Shown piece after piece: positions 6,687 to 16,540 of a stretch of 32,298 bases of DNA. Under the pieces are notes generated by a model that saw only the letters and a program-made list of their open reading frames with translations, had not been told where the DNA came from and made no database searches. Origin of the DNA: Desulfurococcales archaeon (GTDB lineage: Archaea; Thermoproteota; Thermoprotei_A; Sulfolobales; AG1); NCBI GenBank assembly GCA_015521765.1, contig WANO01000047.1, positions 1 through 32,298 on the forward strand. The letters are read 5' to 3'. The position numbers were made by a program, and so were the translations under genes. Each line of letters starts with the position of its first letter. Position 1 is the first letter of the stretch.

Positions 6687-9377
6687 GTGTCGAGCGTAGG
6701 TCTTAGGGATGAGGGCGCCTATAAGGGTGGCTACAGATCTTTAGATGAGGATCTAGATGTGGTTAGAAAGGTCAAAATAATAAAGATGGATGGAAGAACC
6801 GAGAGATTCAATGTAGAGAAACTAGTCAAGTCTATACTAAAGGCGTTCAGGGCAGCAGGCTTATCGCTTAAATGGGTTGATGAGGTTGTTGCCGATGTTA
6901 TTGGGGATATAGCCAAGAAATGTAAAGATTCAAAAGAGAGCTGTGAGGTATCCTATAGGGAGGTCTATGATCTTGTTGAGAAGGCTATGATGAGCAGAAT
7001 AGTTAAGGATTATAGGTTTAGTGAAGCTGTAAAGAGGTATGCTCTCGCTAGAATATATCAAGATGTATATGGGAAAGATCGTTGGGACGGCTCGTTTGAT
7101 TCTAGAGATCTCAAGCTCACCTATCCAGCGATAAAGGTTCTGGAGGCTAGATACCTTATAAAGGATCCAAATACATTGAGATATACTGAAACCCCACAAA
7201 TGCTATTTAGAAGGGTAGCTAGAAGCATTGCAGAAGTCGAGAAACGTTATGGGGCTTCAGATGAGGAGATCAGGAAGATTGAAGAAGAGTTCTATGAGCT
7301 CCTCTCAAGCCTAAGGTTCCTGCCAAACACTCCTACACTAATGAATGCCGGCACTGACAACGGCTTGTTGTCTGCATGCTTCGTTATTCCGGTTAGAGAC
7401 TCGCTAACCACCCCCGACGGAGAGGGCATAATGGATGCTTTAAGGGCGCAGGCGATCATACAGAAGCTTGCTGGAGGCACAGGATTCTCGTTCTCCGAGT
7501 TGAGGCCTGAGGGAGATGTTGTTGCGTCCACCTCTGGAGTTGCGTCAGGACCCCTCAGCTTCATGAGGCTGTTCGATGTAAATACCGACGTTATCAAGCA
7601 GGGTGGCAAGAGGCGTGGAGCGAACATGGGTATTCTGCATGTGTGGCATCCAGATATTGAGAAGTTTATACTCTCGAAGACCGGCCAGCTAAAAGATGTT
7701 CATCTCCAGAATTTCAATATATCCGTGGGGGTTAACGATGCTTTTCTCGAGGCTGTCAATAAGGGGGAGAAGTTCCCGCTTATCAATCCTAGGAAGACAC
7801 AGCTAAGACCTGGATCTGGTGATTCTAGATACTATGCTGTGGTTAGGGCTAGATTCAGCATAAAGGAGGAGTGGGTGCAGGAGCAGATATTGAGCGAGCT
7901 TGAAGAGAATGGTGGATCGATACCCCTAGATGAGAGCAAGATAATTACTTGGGAGGAGGCTCTAGCTATAGCTGAGAGGGAGGGCGCTATAGTTAGATGG
8001 ATTGATGCCAGAAAACTCTGGAGCAAGATCGTTTATGGCGCTTGGGACTCCGGGGATCCAGGCCTAGTGTTTATCGATACTATAAACAGGACTGAGCCTT
8101 CCTGGTACTTCGGTAAGATCAACGCAACCAATCCGTGCTCTGAAAGCCCTCTACTAGACTGGGAACCCTGCAATCTCGGCTCACTAGATCTATCGAAATA
8201 CGTAGTTACAGTTAACGGCGAAGCTAAACTAGATCTCGATAGGCTAAAGAGAGATATATATACAGCTATAAGATTCCTCGACAACGTAATAGACGCCGCA
8301 AAATGGATACTGCCGCAGCTTGAGAGAGGAGCAAAATTGACCAGAAAGATAGGCTTAGGCGTTATGGGATGGGCCCATGCACTTATAAAGCTTGGAATCA
8401 GGTACGATTCTCCAGATGCTATATATCTAGCATGGTACCTGGCTAGATTCATATATTACCACTCTATGAAGGCATCCATAGAGCTAGCTAAAGTTAGGGG
8501 AGCATTCCCTGTATTTAATCCAAAGCTATTTAGGCCGACATGGATGCATGCTAAAGATATTAGAGAGATATTTGAGATTGCCGGAATCGAGTTTAAGGTT
8601 AGCGAAAAGGTAAGGAAGCTGGTTTCGGGGCTTGAAGTTGATTTCAGCGAGTTGGAGCATGATATAGCAAAATACGGCGTTAGGAATGCTAGGGTACTGT
8701 CTATAGCTCCTACAGGTACAATATCCATTATAGCCGGGACATCAAGCTCTATAGAGCCTATATTCGCTCTGGCATTCATAAGGAGCGTTGCTGTTGGAAC
8801 CTTCATAGAGCTAGATCCTCTATTCCTCGATGCTCTTAAGAAGTATGAGCTCGATTCGCCTGAACTGATAGAGCTTATCGCTGAGACAGGCTCCATAGCC
8901 CACAACCCATATATGCCGAGAACCCTAAGAGAACTGTTTAGAACAGCCCACGATGTAAGCTATATATACCATCTGCTGCATCAGGCATCATGGCAGCAAT
9001 GGATAGACGCAGGTGTTTCAAAGACTATAAACATGCCATCGGAAGCCTCTATAAGCGATGTTGAAAACTCATATAAACTGGCCTGGAAACTCGGTATTAA
9101 GGGAACCACGGTTTATAGGGACAAGTCAAAAAGTAGGCAGGTTATATATTTCGGTCTCAAATCGAGTGAGAAGCACAGGAAGTCTAGAGAGAACGCCTCA
9201 GCGGAAACCTATAGTGAGGAGGGCGATAAAACATATAAAGTCTCTGGAGATGAGGTAGGGCAGGCTAAAACCTACTCTAGAAAGGAGGTTGCCAATAATA
9301 AGATAAGGATAAAAAATAAGGAGTATATAGCAGTAGAGGGATATACCGATCCCTCATGTAAGACCTGTGAATTCTAG
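6687..9377 (+). CDS. nrdJ: Adenosylcobalamin-dependent (class II) ribonucleotide reductase
   Basis: The roughly 896-residue protein reduces ribonucleotides to deoxyribonucleotides. Order of parts: an ATP-cone near residues 30-130 ([19 protein letters not shown]); the catalytic barrel with SACFVIPV (first redox Cys), [30 protein letters not shown] (thiyl-radical Cys with Asn and Glu) and [10 protein letters not shown] (second redox Cys); [11 protein letters not shown]; and a C-terminal SCKTC relay. No class I beta-subunit or class III activase gene adjoins it, and the length and motifs fit class II. The GTG at 6687 follows GGTG (6677-6680) by 6 nt; the in-frame GTG at 6678 is inside that site. 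Confidence 0.93.
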   Translation: MSSVGLRDEGAYKGGYRSLDEDLDVVRKVKIIKMDGRTERFNVEKLVKSILKAFRAAGLSLKWVDEVVADVIGDIAKKCKDSKESCEVSYREVYDLVEKAMMSRIVKDYRFSEAVKRYALARIYQDVYGKDRWDGSFDSRDLKLTYPAIKVLEARYLIKDPNTLRYTETPQMLFRRVARSIAEVEKRYGASDEEIRKIEEEFYELLSSLRFLPNTPTLMNAGTDNGLLSACFVIPVRDSLTTPDGEGIMDALRAQAIIQKLAGGTGFSFSELRPEGDVVASTSGVASGPLSFMRLFDVNTDVIKQGGKRRGANMGILHVWHPDIEKFILSKTGQLKDVHLQNFNISVGVNDAFLEAVNKGEKFPLINPRKTQLRPGSGDSRYYAVVRARFSIKEEWVQEQILSELEENGGSIPLDESKIITWEEALAIAEREGAIVRWIDARKLWSKIVYGAWDSGDPGLVFIDTINRTEPSWYFGKINATNPCSESPLLDWEPCNLGSLDLSKYVVTVNGEAKLDLDRLKRDIYTAIRFLDNVIDAAKWILPQLERGAKLTRKIGLGVMGWAHALIKLGIRYDSPDAIYLAWYLARFIYYHSMKASIELAKVRGAFPVFNPKLFRPTWMHAKDIREIFEIAGIEFKVSEKVRKLVSGLEVDFSELEHDIAKYGVRNARVLSIAPTGTISIIAGTSSSIEPIFALAFIRSVAVGTFIELDPLFLDALKKYELDSPELIELIAETGSIAHNPYMPRTLRELFRTAHDVSYIYHLLHQASWQQWIDAGVSKTINMPSEASISDVENSYKLAWKLGIKGTTVYRDKSKSRQVIYFGLKSSEKHRKSRENASAETYSEEGDKTYKVSGDEVGQAKTYSRKEVANNKIRIKNKEYIAVEGYTDPSCKTCEF

Positions 9378-9380
9378 TCA

Positions 9381-9397
9381 TATCCTTATTTTTATGG
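9381..9397 (+). terminator. T-rich termination tract after nrdJ
   Basis: The sequence CCTTATTTTTATG lies a few bases past the nrdJ stop. The remaining gap to 9572 is AT-rich and holds only the ino1 promoter. Confidence 0.35.
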
Positions 9398-9526
9398 GGT
9401 AAATATTTATATACCCATTTATCGTTACTATGCATGGAGAAGCGTCTTTAGTTTAATATTTATGTTGGATTATCCCTCTTGAAATTTTTAACATGAATAT
9501 TTTAAAAATTGGTATTTTCATTTAAT

Positions 9527-9538
9527 TAAAAATTTAAG
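9527..9538 (+). promoter_or_regulatory. Probable TATA region of ino1
   Basis: An A/T-only run including TTAAAAATTTAAGG predicts a start near 9558-9562. Because the whole area is A/T-rich, the exact box is uncertain. Confidence 0.3.
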
Positions 9539-9572
9539 GAACCCCCCTCCATATATTATCCTGGTGCCCACC

Positions 9573-10709
9573 ATGGCAAGGATCAATGTAGCACTAGTTG
9601 GAATAGGGAATATAGCGTCTGCATTTGTGCAGGCGGTCGAGATATATAAGGAGACTGGAACATATGAGGGGATAATGAATATAGATCTAGGCGGATATAA
9701 AGTTACAGACATAGAATTTGTGGCCGCATTTGATGTTTCCGAAAGGAAGGTAGGTAAAGACCTTGCGGAAGCCATATTTGAACCACCCAATATAGTCCCT
9801 AAAATGTGGAATCCCAGAAAACTAGGTGTAGTAGTTAATCCCGGCCCGGTGCTAGATGGCGTTGCTCCACATATGGTTGACGTGTTTAGGCCCGTAAACT
9901 CCAACGTATCTGTGGGTGACATTGTAGATGTATTGAAATCGTCGAGGGCAGAGATTCTGGTGAATCTTCTACCAGTGGGCTCAGAGAAGGCCTCAAGGAT
10001 CTATGCTGAGGCAGCATTGGAGGCTGGTGTGTCCTTCGTTAATGCCATTCCTGTATTTATAGCCAGCGATCCAACAGGCTACTATCCATCAAGATATAAA
10101 GACAAGAACATACCGCTTCTAGGAGACGATATAAAGGGGCAGATAGGCGCAACAATACTTCATAGAACACTTGTCAGCCTACTTCATATGAGAGGCGTTA
10201 GGGTTGACGAGACATACCAGCTCAATGTCGGTGGAAACTCTGACTTTCTGAACATGACTGTGGAGGAGCGTTTAGAGTCTAAGCGAATAAGCAAGACTAG
10301 AGCAGTGACCAGCATACTTCCATACGGTGAGGAGCTTGAGAAAAACGGAAAAGTGAGGATAGGCCCCAGCGATTACGTAGAGTTTCTGGGCAATACGAAG
10401 GTTTGCTACATATATATTAAAGGCAGATCGTTTGGTGGATTCCCAGTAGTTATAGACGCTAAACTAAGCGTCGATGATAAATCTATGGCATCGGCTATTC
10501 TGGCAGACGCTATAAGGGTCGCTAAGAAGGCTCTTGATTACGGTATAGGCGGACCCATATATGGCCCGAGCGCATTTCTATTCAAGCATCCACCTGTTCA
10601 GGCGCCAAACGATACTGTAGCTAGAGAGTGGTTCAGGAACTTTGTGGAGAGCGGTAAAGATATAGATCCTAAAAAGGTTAAAAGAACAGAAGTTTTTGGA
10701 TTCAACTAA
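9573..10709 (+). CDS. ino1: myo-Inositol-1-phosphate synthase
   Basis: It converts glucose-6-phosphate to myo-inositol-3-phosphate (inositol-1-phosphate) with NAD, the first step toward inositol lipids and solutes in archaea. The N-terminal Rossmann motif is [12 protein letters not shown]. Later hallmarks are [23 protein letters not shown], the [17 protein letters not shown] segment and [11 protein letters not shown], and [11 protein letters not shown] near the end. Length (378 residues) matches the archaeal/actinobacterial short type. ATG 9573 sits 6 nt after GGTG at 9563-9566; the GTG at 9564 belongs to the Shine-Dalgarno site. An IMPase-family gene at 27845-28693 could remove the phosphate. 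Confidence 0.93.
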   Translation: MARINVALVGIGNIASAFVQAVEIYKETGTYEGIMNIDLGGYKVTDIEFVAAFDVSERKVGKDLAEAIFEPPNIVPKMWNPRKLGVVVNPGPVLDGVAPHMVDVFRPVNSNVSVGDIVDVLKSSRAEILVNLLPVGSEKASRIYAEAALEAGVSFVNAIPVFIASDPTGYYPSRYKDKNIPLLGDDIKGQIGATILHRTLVSLLHMRGVRVDETYQLNVGGNSDFLNMTVEERLESKRISKTRAVTSILPYGEELEKNGKVRIGPSDYVEFLGNTKVCYIYIKGRSFGGFPVVIDAKLSVDDKSMASAILADAIRVAKKALDYGIGGPIYGPSAFLFKHPPVQAPNDTVAREWFRNFVESGKDIDPKKVKRTEVFGFN

Positions 10710-10802
10710 ATAAAAACAATCAACACAATACTCCTTTGGAATTCCCCGAATCATTGTTTTGAGTCAAACATAGGCTATATGATCCCGGCATACGAAATAT
10801 TG

Positions 10803-10813
10803 TTATTTAAAAC
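10803..10813 (+). promoter_or_regulatory. TATA box of rtcB
   Basis: TTATTTAAAAC predicts a start near 10835, next to GGGTG at 10836-10840, which serves the ATG at 10849. Confidence 0.5.
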
Positions 10814-10848
10814 CTTTACTTAATATAATGTATTAGGGTGTAAACCAT

Positions 10849-12297
10849 ATGCCGCTAAAGATAGTTAGAGGCGAAAATGAATATACATGGATTATACCAA
10901 AAGGAGCTAGACCAGGCATGAGGACAGACACCGTGGTTTTTGCCGATACGTTCCTGCTGAATAAAATGAAGGAAGACATGACACTTATTCAGGGGGCAAA
11001 TGTAGCGTCTCTCCCAGGTGTTGTGGGTAAGGTTTATGTTATGCCTGACGGCCATCAGGGATACGGATTCCCTATAGGTGGTGTGGCTGCATTTGATGCC
11101 GAGGAGGGAATAATATCTCCTGGGGGAGTGGGCTACGATATCAACTGTGGCGTCAGGCTTCTGAGAACCAATCTACACGAGAAAGATGTTAGGCCCAAGC
11201 TAAAGGAGCTTGTAGACACGTTATTCGAGAACGTCCCTAGCGGCGTGGGGGCTACCGGAAAAGTGAGGGTTTCTATGGGCGAGATTGATAGAGTATTGTA
11301 TGAGGGTGTTGAATGGGCTATAAGTAAAGGCTATGGCTGGTCCGATGATAAAGATCATATCGAGTCTAAAGGCAGGATAGACTGGGCTGACCCCTCAAAG
11401 GTATCCAGAGTAGCTAAACAGAGAGGTAGAGAGCAGCTAGGAACATTAGGCGCAGGCAACCATTTCCTGGAGGTTCAGGTTGTAGACAGAATATTCGATG
11501 AGAAAATAGCTAAGCATCTCGGTCTCGTTGAGGAAGGCCAGGTAGTTGTCATGATACACACAGGCTCCAGAGGTCTAGGTCACCAAACAGCTAGCGACTA
11601 TCTAATGATTATGGAGAGAGCCATGAGGAGATACGGGATAAGACCGCCGGATAGAGAGCTGGCTTCTGTTCCATTTAACTCTAGAGAGGCACAGGACTAT
11701 TTTAGGGCTATGGGTGCTGCAGCAAACTTTGCTTTCAACAATAGACAGCTAGTAACTCACTGGGCTAGAGAGAGTTTTGGAAAGGTATTCCATACGGATC
11801 CCGATAAGCTAGATATGCAGATAATATATGATGTAGCCCATAACATAGCTAAGATAGAGGAATATGATATCGATGGTAAAAGGAGAAAGGTTATAGTACA
11901 TAGGAAGGGTGCAACAAGGGCCTTCCCACCTGGACATCCAGAGATACCAAAGGAGCAGCAAGTAACTGGACAGGTGGTGCTTATCCCTGGAAGCATGGGT
12001 AGCGGGAGCTTTGTGATGGCTGGCGTGCCTGAGGGTGTAAGGACATTCTATTCAGCTCCACATGGTGCTGGGAGATGGATGAGTAGGTCTGGTGCTGTTA
12101 GATCGTATCCTGCAGATAAGGTTATAGCTGATCTAGCCAAGAAAGGGATCTATGTGAGGGCCGTCGATAGGAGAATAGTTTCCGAGGAAGCTCCGGGAGC
12201 ATATAAAGACGTCGATAGGGTTGCTGTTATAGCCGACAAAGTTAAGATAGCTAGACTTGTGGCTAGATTGAGACCCATAGGTGTAGCGAAAGGATAA
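10849..12297 (+). CDS. rtcB: RNA-splicing ligase RtcB
   Basis: This GTP- and Mn-dependent ligase joins 2',3'-cyclic phosphate and 5'-hydroxyl RNA ends, closing tRNA exons after intron removal. Visible active-site elements are PDGHQGYGFPIGG, GYDINCGVR with Cys100, GAGNHF with His205, HTGSRGLGHQ with His237, RKGATRAFPPGHP, and SAPHGAGR, whose His accepts GMP. The protein has 482 residues, the normal length, with no intein. It stands alone under its own promoter and is convergent with the antiporter gene 28 nt away. A T6 run at 12322-12327 probably ends transcription. Confidence 0.97.
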   Translation: MPLKIVRGENEYTWIIPKGARPGMRTDTVVFADTFLLNKMKEDMTLIQGANVASLPGVVGKVYVMPDGHQGYGFPIGGVAAFDAEEGIISPGGVGYDINCGVRLLRTNLHEKDVRPKLKELVDTLFENVPSGVGATGKVRVSMGEIDRVLYEGVEWAISKGYGWSDDKDHIESKGRIDWADPSKVSRVAKQRGREQLGTLGAGNHFLEVQVVDRIFDEKIAKHLGLVEEGQVVVMIHTGSRGLGHQTASDYLMIMERAMRRYGIRPPDRELASVPFNSREAQDYFRAMGAAANFAFNNRQLVTHWARESFGKVFHTDPDKLDMQIIYDVAHNIAKIEEYDIDGKRRKVIVHRKGATRAFPPGHPEIPKEQQVTGQVVLIPGSMGSGSFVMAGVPEGVRTFYSAPHGAGRWMSRSGAVRSYPADKVIADLAKKGIYVRAVDRRIVSEEAPGAYKDVDRVAVIADKVKIARLVARLRPIGVAKG

Positions 12298-12321
12298 ATA
12301 CAGCTATAAGCACAAGTTTAA

Positions 12322-12327
12322 TTTTTT
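12322..12327 (+). terminator. T6 run ending rtcB transcription
   Basis: A run of six T in the short convergent gap also overlaps the stop codon of the opposing antiporter gene. Confidence 0.35.
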
Positions 12328-13858
12328 AGTGATTCGACAATTGAGCAAACTGCGAAACTATATTGTTTAAAATAACTACGCCGCAGATCCTTCCATTCTC
12401 ATCCACAACAGCAGCCACAGGCACGTCTGTTTTATGGAACATGTCTAGAGCTTTCAATATGGATGCATCCCTATCGATAACAGGAACAGGCCACCTGTAG
12501 ATTTCAGATGCCTTCACTCTTTCGAAGTTCTCGGGATCAACATACATTATGTCATGTGGGGTGATGAAACCTATAGGTCTAGAGTCCCTATCTACGACGA
12601 CAACACCAGGATATATTAGGAGGAGCTTAGTTATGGTGGATATTTTATCGTCTTCAGAAACCCACCCACCTATCACCATAAGATCCGAGATTTTCAGGCT
12701 CCATGGCTTGAATTTCTTTTTCCTAGACAGCTTGCTCCCTATAAACGCCATTGAAGACAGTATAGAGGATGTAACCATAACCAGTAGGCTTATGCTATAT
12801 AGTTCTGGTACATTATTGGTGGTTAGCGTGGGGTAAAGGGCTAGGAGAAGAGCTGCATCCACGCCTCCCTTCGATAGTAGCGACAAGGAATATTTGAGGC
12901 TTCTAACGGCTATATATCCGGTTATAACCTTCAATGATACTAGAATTGCAAGTATGGCTAACGCTATCCCAAGTAGATCTATTGAAAGCCTCGTCATATA
13001 CAGCCCTATACCAGCAAAAAAGAGTGGTTCAAAGAAACCGAATGTGAAGGCTCTGAGCTTCTCAATATGATCAGGCCTCTCCTTAAGATAGTTAGACGCA
13101 GCTATACCTAAGAGAAGAGATATTAGCGCAGCATTGAAACCTGCGTACTCTGCTGTGTATCCAAGAATTAGTATCATTGAAACTATCAACGCGAATGAGA
13201 ACTCGCCAGCCACGAATACGCGATCAATTTTATCCTCAAGCACCTTGAAAAGTATCTTTCCAACCCTATAGGTTAGCACTATAAAGATTACCGAGAGGGC
13301 TATCGATAGAATATTTAGATTAAGTAACGAGTTAAACATTAGTATTCCAGCGACCTCCGATATAATGCCTATTATCAACAGTCTCATTCCGATCGGGGAG
13401 GCTATTATTCCTCCATCTATCAATCCCTTAGTTAATGGGCCCACACTTATGAGTCCCAGTAAAACACCTATACCTAGAGCTAGAATTAAATCTATATTAA
13501 ATATATATATAAGGAATAGGGTCACCCCCATAGCTGGAGCCAGTAGATTCAGTATTGCCGATACAAAGGTTCTTTTATTAATTATACTGAGATCCAGATC
13601 AGCCAGCTCCTCTAATCCAGCTATAAATAGCAGGAAACTTATACCTATGTTGATCAGGAGGCTTAGCTCTCTAGACTCAACAGGATCAAGAAAATTTAAT
13701 CCAGCCCTACCTATTAGTATGCCAGCTAATATAGCTCCTAGAAAGCTTGGGAATCCGATTCTTTTAAAGAATTCCTCGAATAGCTTGGCGAGCAACAATA
13801 TAACTCCAAGGATAATAGCTATATACTCGAGCGAGATACCCTCTCCAACAACCGCCAT
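12326..13858 (-). CDS. Kef/CPA2-type cation:proton antiporter with C-terminal CBS pair
   Basis: Residues about 10-370 are a chain of hydrophobic helices of the CPA2 Na+(K+)/H+ exchanger family: FPSFLGAILAGILIGRAGL, then INIGISFLLFIAGLEELADLD, a signature for this family. The last 130 residues form two CBS repeats (from ISDLMVIGGWVSEDDK to the end), replacing the TrkA-N domain of bacterial Kef proteins; CBS pairs usually sense adenosine nucleotides. It acts in the cytoplasmic membrane in pH or ion balance. A TATA box at 13879-13890 is 26 nt before the ATG, so the message is probably leaderless. Confidence 0.88.
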   Translation of the reverse strand: MAVVGEGISLEYIAIILGVILLLAKLFEEFFKRIGFPSFLGAILAGILIGRAGLNFLDPVESRELSLLINIGISFLLFIAGLEELADLDLSIINKRTFVSAILNLLAPAMGVTLFLIYIFNIDLILALGIGVLLGLISVGPLTKGLIDGGIIASPIGMRLLIIGIISEVAGILMFNSLLNLNILSIALSVIFIVLTYRVGKILFKVLEDKIDRVFVAGEFSFALIVSMILILGYTAEYAGFNAALISLLLGIAASNYLKERPDHIEKLRAFTFGFFEPLFFAGIGLYMTRLSIDLLGIALAILAILVSLKVITGYIAVRSLKYSLSLLSKGGVDAALLLALYPTLTTNNVPELYSISLLVMVTSSILSSMAFIGSKLSRKKKFKPWSLKISDLMVIGGWVSEDDKISTITKLLLIYPGVVVVDRDSRPIGFITPHDIMYVDPENFERVKASEIYRWPVPVIDRDASILKALDMFHKTDVPVAAVVDENGRICGVVILNNIVSQFAQLSNH

Positions 13859-13878
13859 CTATACAGACCCTTTATAGA

Positions 13879-13890
13879 GCTTTATTTATG
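13879..13890 (-). promoter_or_regulatory. TATA box of the antiporter gene
   Basis: On the minus strand CATAAATAAAGC is centred 26-27 nt before the ATG at 13858, predicting a leaderless transcript. Confidence 0.5.
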
Positions 13891-13954
13891 TGGTGCTTTT
13901 AATAATGTTTACCTATGATCAATTGCGATCTGGATGGTTATCAATAAATATCCT

Positions 13955-13967
13955 CTAAATATATAAC
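13955..13967 (+). promoter_or_regulatory. TATA box of the ribosomal protein cluster
   Basis: TAAATATATAACT is centred near 13960, predicting a start near 13986 and a leader of about 10 nt before the rpl22 ATG at 13996. This supports ATG 13996 over GTG 13987, and shows that rpl22 heads its own transcript. Confidence 0.5.
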
Positions 13968-13995
13968 TCTATTTAGTGTTGAAGGAGTGGTTACA

Positions 13996-14478
13996 ATGCC
14001 CTCAAAATGGGTTTATCCAGATATAGGGGATAGGGAAGCGGTAGCTAAAGCTTTGGGAAGGGAGCTTCCAATATCTTATAAGGAGTCGGTCGAAATAGCT
14101 AAAGTTATTAGGGGGATGAGGCTTAGAGAAGCTATAGAACTTTTAGAGAAAGTTGTTAAGAAAGAGGTTCCGATACCTTTCACCAGATTTAATGGTGGTG
14201 TAGGGCATAGAAGGGCTTTGGCTAGGCTCTATGGAAGATGGAAAGTCCAGTCCGGGCGCTATCCAGTTAAGGCTGCCAAATATATTCTTAGAGTACTTAG
14301 AAACGCCGAGAATAATGCGGAGCAGAAAGGCCTAGATGTGGATAATCTAACGATACTGCATATAGCTGCGCATAGAGGGAGATATATAAAGAGGTACATG
14401 CCTAGAGCCTTTGGAAGGGCAACGCCTAAATTTAGAACAACAACACATATAGAGGTTATAGTCGGTGAAAAGAGGTGA
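13996..14478 (+). CDS. rpl22: Ribosomal protein L22
   Basis: This archaeal/eukaryotic L17-type L22 has 160 residues. Family segments are VIRGMRLREAIELLEKV, FTRFNGGVGHR, GRWPVK-like GRYPVKAAKYILRVL, and the C-terminal beta hairpin RYMPRAFGRATPKFRTTTHIEV, which lines the peptide exit tunnel. It is the first gene of the co-directional cluster; L3, L4, L23, L2 and S19, which normally precede it, are absent and an antiporter gene lies upstream on the other strand. GGAGTGG precedes the ATG. The gap to rps3 is 6 nt. Confidence 0.97.
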   Translation: MPSKWVYPDIGDREAVAKALGRELPISYKESVEIAKVIRGMRLREAIELLEKVVKKEVPIPFTRFNGGVGHRRALARLYGRWKVQSGRYPVKAAKYILRVLRNAENNAEQKGLDVDNLTILHIAAHRGRYIKRYMPRAFGRATPKFRTTTHIEVIVGEKR

Positions 14479-14484
14479 TGGCTA

Positions 14485-15186
14485 ATGGCTAATAAGAAGA
14501 AGATATTTCTAGATCTGGCGATCCAGAAAACCAGCATAGATGAATTTTTGGCTTCGAAGTTCGCTAGAGCAGGATACTCTGGGGTTGAGATCTCTAAGAC
14601 GCCTCTAGGAACAAGAGTTATTATATATGCGGATAGGCCTCCCCTTCTTATAGGTAGGAGGGGAGAAACTATTAGGAAGCTTCAAGCCATATTTGAGAAG
14701 CATTTTGGTCTCGAGAATCCGCAGATAACTATAATGGGTATAGAGAATCCGGAACTCAATGCGAGGGTTATGGCTACAAGGCTGGCTCAAGCTTTAGAGA
14801 GGGGCTATCACTTCAGGAGGGCTGGCTTTATAGCTTTAAGACGTATAATGGCTGCCGGAGCCATCGGCGCTGAGGTGGTTATTAGCGGTAAGCTAACCAG
14901 TGAAAGGGCAAAATTCGAGAAGCTTAGGGCTGGCAAAATATATAAGGCTGGCGATCAGGTTAACTATCTTGTTGATCGAGCGGTGTTCAATGTTCTTTTA
15001 ATACCTGGAATCTACGGTATTGAGGTAGTTATAGTTAAGCCTGGCTTGCCATCGGATCATATAAGGCTCAAGGAGGAGGCTATCCAGAACCTGCAGGCGG
15101 AGAAAGAATCAGAGATTCAGCAGACGCATCAGTCGAGTGAGGAAACCTCGGTATCGGAGCAGGCATCGAGCGGAGGCGAATCATAG
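14485..15186 (+). CDS. rps3: Ribosomal protein S3
   Basis: The 233-residue protein carries a type II KH domain with the loop LLIGRRGETIRKL (GRRG at 57-60) and the S3 C-terminal domain (HFRRAGFIALRRIMAAGAIGAEVVISGKL). It sits at the mRNA entry site of the small subunit. The last 30 residues are an extended Glu/Ser/Gln-rich tail (ESEIQQTHQSSEETSVSEQ), probably disordered. GGTGATG overlaps the rpl22 stop and lies 7 nt before the ATG. A 50-nt spacer follows before rpl29. Confidence 0.97.
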   Translation: MANKKKIFLDLAIQKTSIDEFLASKFARAGYSGVEISKTPLGTRVIIYADRPPLLIGRRGETIRKLQAIFEKHFGLENPQITIMGIENPELNARVMATRLAQALERGYHFRRAGFIALRRIMAAGAIGAEVVISGKLTSERAKFEKLRAGKIYKAGDQVNYLVDRAVFNVLLIPGIYGIEVVIVKPGLPSDHIRLKEEAIQNLQAEKESEIQQTHQSSEETSVSEQASSGGES

Positions 15187-15236
15187 GTATATTCTGTTTT
15201 ATCTAGCCTAACTAATTACTAGTGTTGGGTGGTTCC

Positions 15237-15449
15237 ATGAGTATTAAACCCGAGGAAATCAGATCAATGAGCAGGGAAGAAAAGCTCAAGTTGTTGGATG
15301 AGCTTAGGGCAGAGTTGATAAAGCTAAAGACGCAGGCAGCCATGGGGACCCTTGATAAGCCGCATAGGATTAGAATAGTGAAGAAGAATATTGCCCGTAT
15401 CTTAACCATACTTCGGGAAGAAGAGATTAAAGGAAGTCAGCAGCGTTAA
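15237..15449 (+). CDS. rpl29: Ribosomal protein L29
   Basis: This small 70-residue coiled-coil protein sits near the exit tunnel. The pattern EEIRSMSREEKLKLLDELRAELIKLKTQ followed by PHRIRIVKKNIARILTILRE is typical. The ATG at 15237 follows GGTG by 5 nt; the in-frame GTG at 15222 would add five residues (MLGGS) that overlap the Shine-Dalgarno site and is less likely. The RNase P protein gene begins 5 nt after the stop. Confidence 0.95.
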   Translation: MSIKPEEIRSMSREEKLKLLDELRAELIKLKTQAAMGTLDKPHRIRIVKKNIARILTILREEEIKGSQQR

Positions 15450-15454
15450 TCGAG

Positions 15455-15736
15455 ATGAAGAGAAACCTTAGAAATCTAAGGTGCCATGAGTTGCTTGGTT
15501 TGAAGGTGAAGGTTTTATCAAGCACCGATCCGGGGGTTGTGGGTCTTGAAGGAGTGATAGTTGATGAGACCATGAAGACGTTTAGGATTAGGTCGATGGA
15601 TTCGGGAAGGATCAGAATGGTTTTTAAATTGGGTTCTGTATTCTCTATATATATCCCGGAACTAAATAGATATGTAGATATCGATGGTGATTTATTAGTA
15701 GGTAGGCCGGAAGATAGAGTTAGGAGGTGTTGGTGA
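15455..15736 (+). CDS. rnp1: RNase P protein component 1 (Rpp29/Pop4 homologue)
   Basis: A 93-residue barrel protein that binds RNase P RNA and helps mature tRNA 5' ends. Family marks are HELLGLKVKVL, GLEGVIVDETMKTFRI and FKLGSVFSIYIPE. Its location between L29 and S17 is the usual archaeal arrangement. No strong Shine-Dalgarno site precedes the ATG, so translation is probably coupled to L29. The stop TGA shares its last base with the start of rps17 (TGATG). Confidence 0.93.
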   Translation: MKRNLRNLRCHELLGLKVKVLSSTDPGVVGLEGVIVDETMKTFRIRSMDSGRIRMVFKLGSVFSIYIPELNRYVDIDGDLLVGRPEDRVRRCW

Positions 15737-16095
15737 TGGCTACAAGTAGCGGTGCGAGAAATATAGGTATATCGTATCCCGGTTTGGAACCACCTAAAGA
15801 GGTTTGTCAGGACGATAAATGCCCATGGCACGGAAGTGTAAGAGTTAGGGGTCTAATACTTGAGGGTGTGGTTGATAAGTCTAGAATGATGAGGACAGCA
15901 GTAATTAAAAGGGAGTATGTAAAGTACAACAGGAAATATAAGAGATACGAGAGAAGGAGAAGCGTGATCCATGCACATAACCCACCATGCATAAACGCGA
16001 AACCCGGAGATGTAGTGGTTATAGGCGAGACTAGACCTCTAGCTAAAAGCGTTGCTTTTGTGATACTGGGTGTAGTTAGAAAACAGGGTGAGTAA
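15736..16095 (+). CDS. rps17: Ribosomal protein S17
   Basis: This archaeal/eukaryotic S11-type S17 has 119 residues: PGLEPPKEVCQDDKCPWHG at the N-terminus, then the OB-fold core (RGLILEGVVDKSRMMRTAVIKREY, KYKRYERRRSVIHAHNPPC, KPGDVVVIGETRPLAKSVAFV). It binds 16S rRNA early in assembly. ATG 15736 lies 8 nt after GGAGG (15723-15727); the longer frame from GTG 15727 would start inside that site. It overlaps rnp1 by one base. Confidence 0.96.
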   Translation: MATSSGARNIGISYPGLEPPKEVCQDDKCPWHGSVRVRGLILEGVVDKSRMMRTAVIKREYVKYNRKYKRYERRRSVIHAHNPPCINAKPGDVVVIGETRPLAKSVAFVILGVVRKQGE

Positions 16096-16097
16096 TT

Positions 16098-16523
16098 ATG
16101 GCTAAAAAAACAGTTAAGTCTAAGGCTGCCTTCCCTAGAAAAAGGATTACCCCAGGAATAATTGTTGGAACAAGATTAACTGTAGCTGACAACAGCGGTG
16201 CAAAAGTGGCTATGGTTATAGGGGTTCCAGAGGTCAAAACAAGGCTAAGGAAGCTACCTTATGCAGGTATAGGGGATCTTGTAGTAGTAACGATTAAGAA
16301 AGGAACGCCAGATACTGTGAACCAGGTAATGTATGGCATAATAGTTAGGCAGAGAAAACCCTATAGGAGGCCAGATGGCACACGTGTAGCTTTCGAGGAT
16401 AATGCTGTAGTTATAGTTACTCCAGAGGGGACCCCCAAGGGTACAGAGATAAGAGGACCTATTGCTCGTGAAGCTGCAGAGAGATGGAATATGATAGCTA
16501 ATATAGCAACAATGATAGTTTAG
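16098..16523 (+). CDS. rpl14: Ribosomal protein L14
   Basis: The 141-residue five-stranded barrel protein lies at the subunit interface. It shows RLTVADNSGAKVAMVIGV, GIGDLVVVTIKKGTP, and DGTRVAFEDNAVVIVTPEGTPKGTEIRGPIAREAAERW, the L14 signature. It follows rps17 with a 2-nt gap, and GGTG 7 nt before the ATG lies inside the rps17 end. Nothing unusual. Confidence 0.98.
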   Translation: MAKKTVKSKAAFPRKRITPGIIVGTRLTVADNSGAKVAMVIGVPEVKTRLRKLPYAGIGDLVVVTIKKGTPDTVNQVMYGIIVRQRKPYRRPDGTRVAFEDNAVVIVTPEGTPKGTEIRGPIAREAAERWNMIANIATMIV

Positions 16524-16540
16524 CTCGATAGGTGATACTG

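Noticed and set aside
9395-9420. GGGTA/TACCC inverted repeat after nrdJ as a terminator hairpin
   Set aside because: The stem is short and mostly A/T with poor pairing inside, and archaeal terminators do not need hairpins.
10849-12297. Intein in rtcB
   Set aside because: Length is the normal 482 residues and all catalytic motifs are contiguous.
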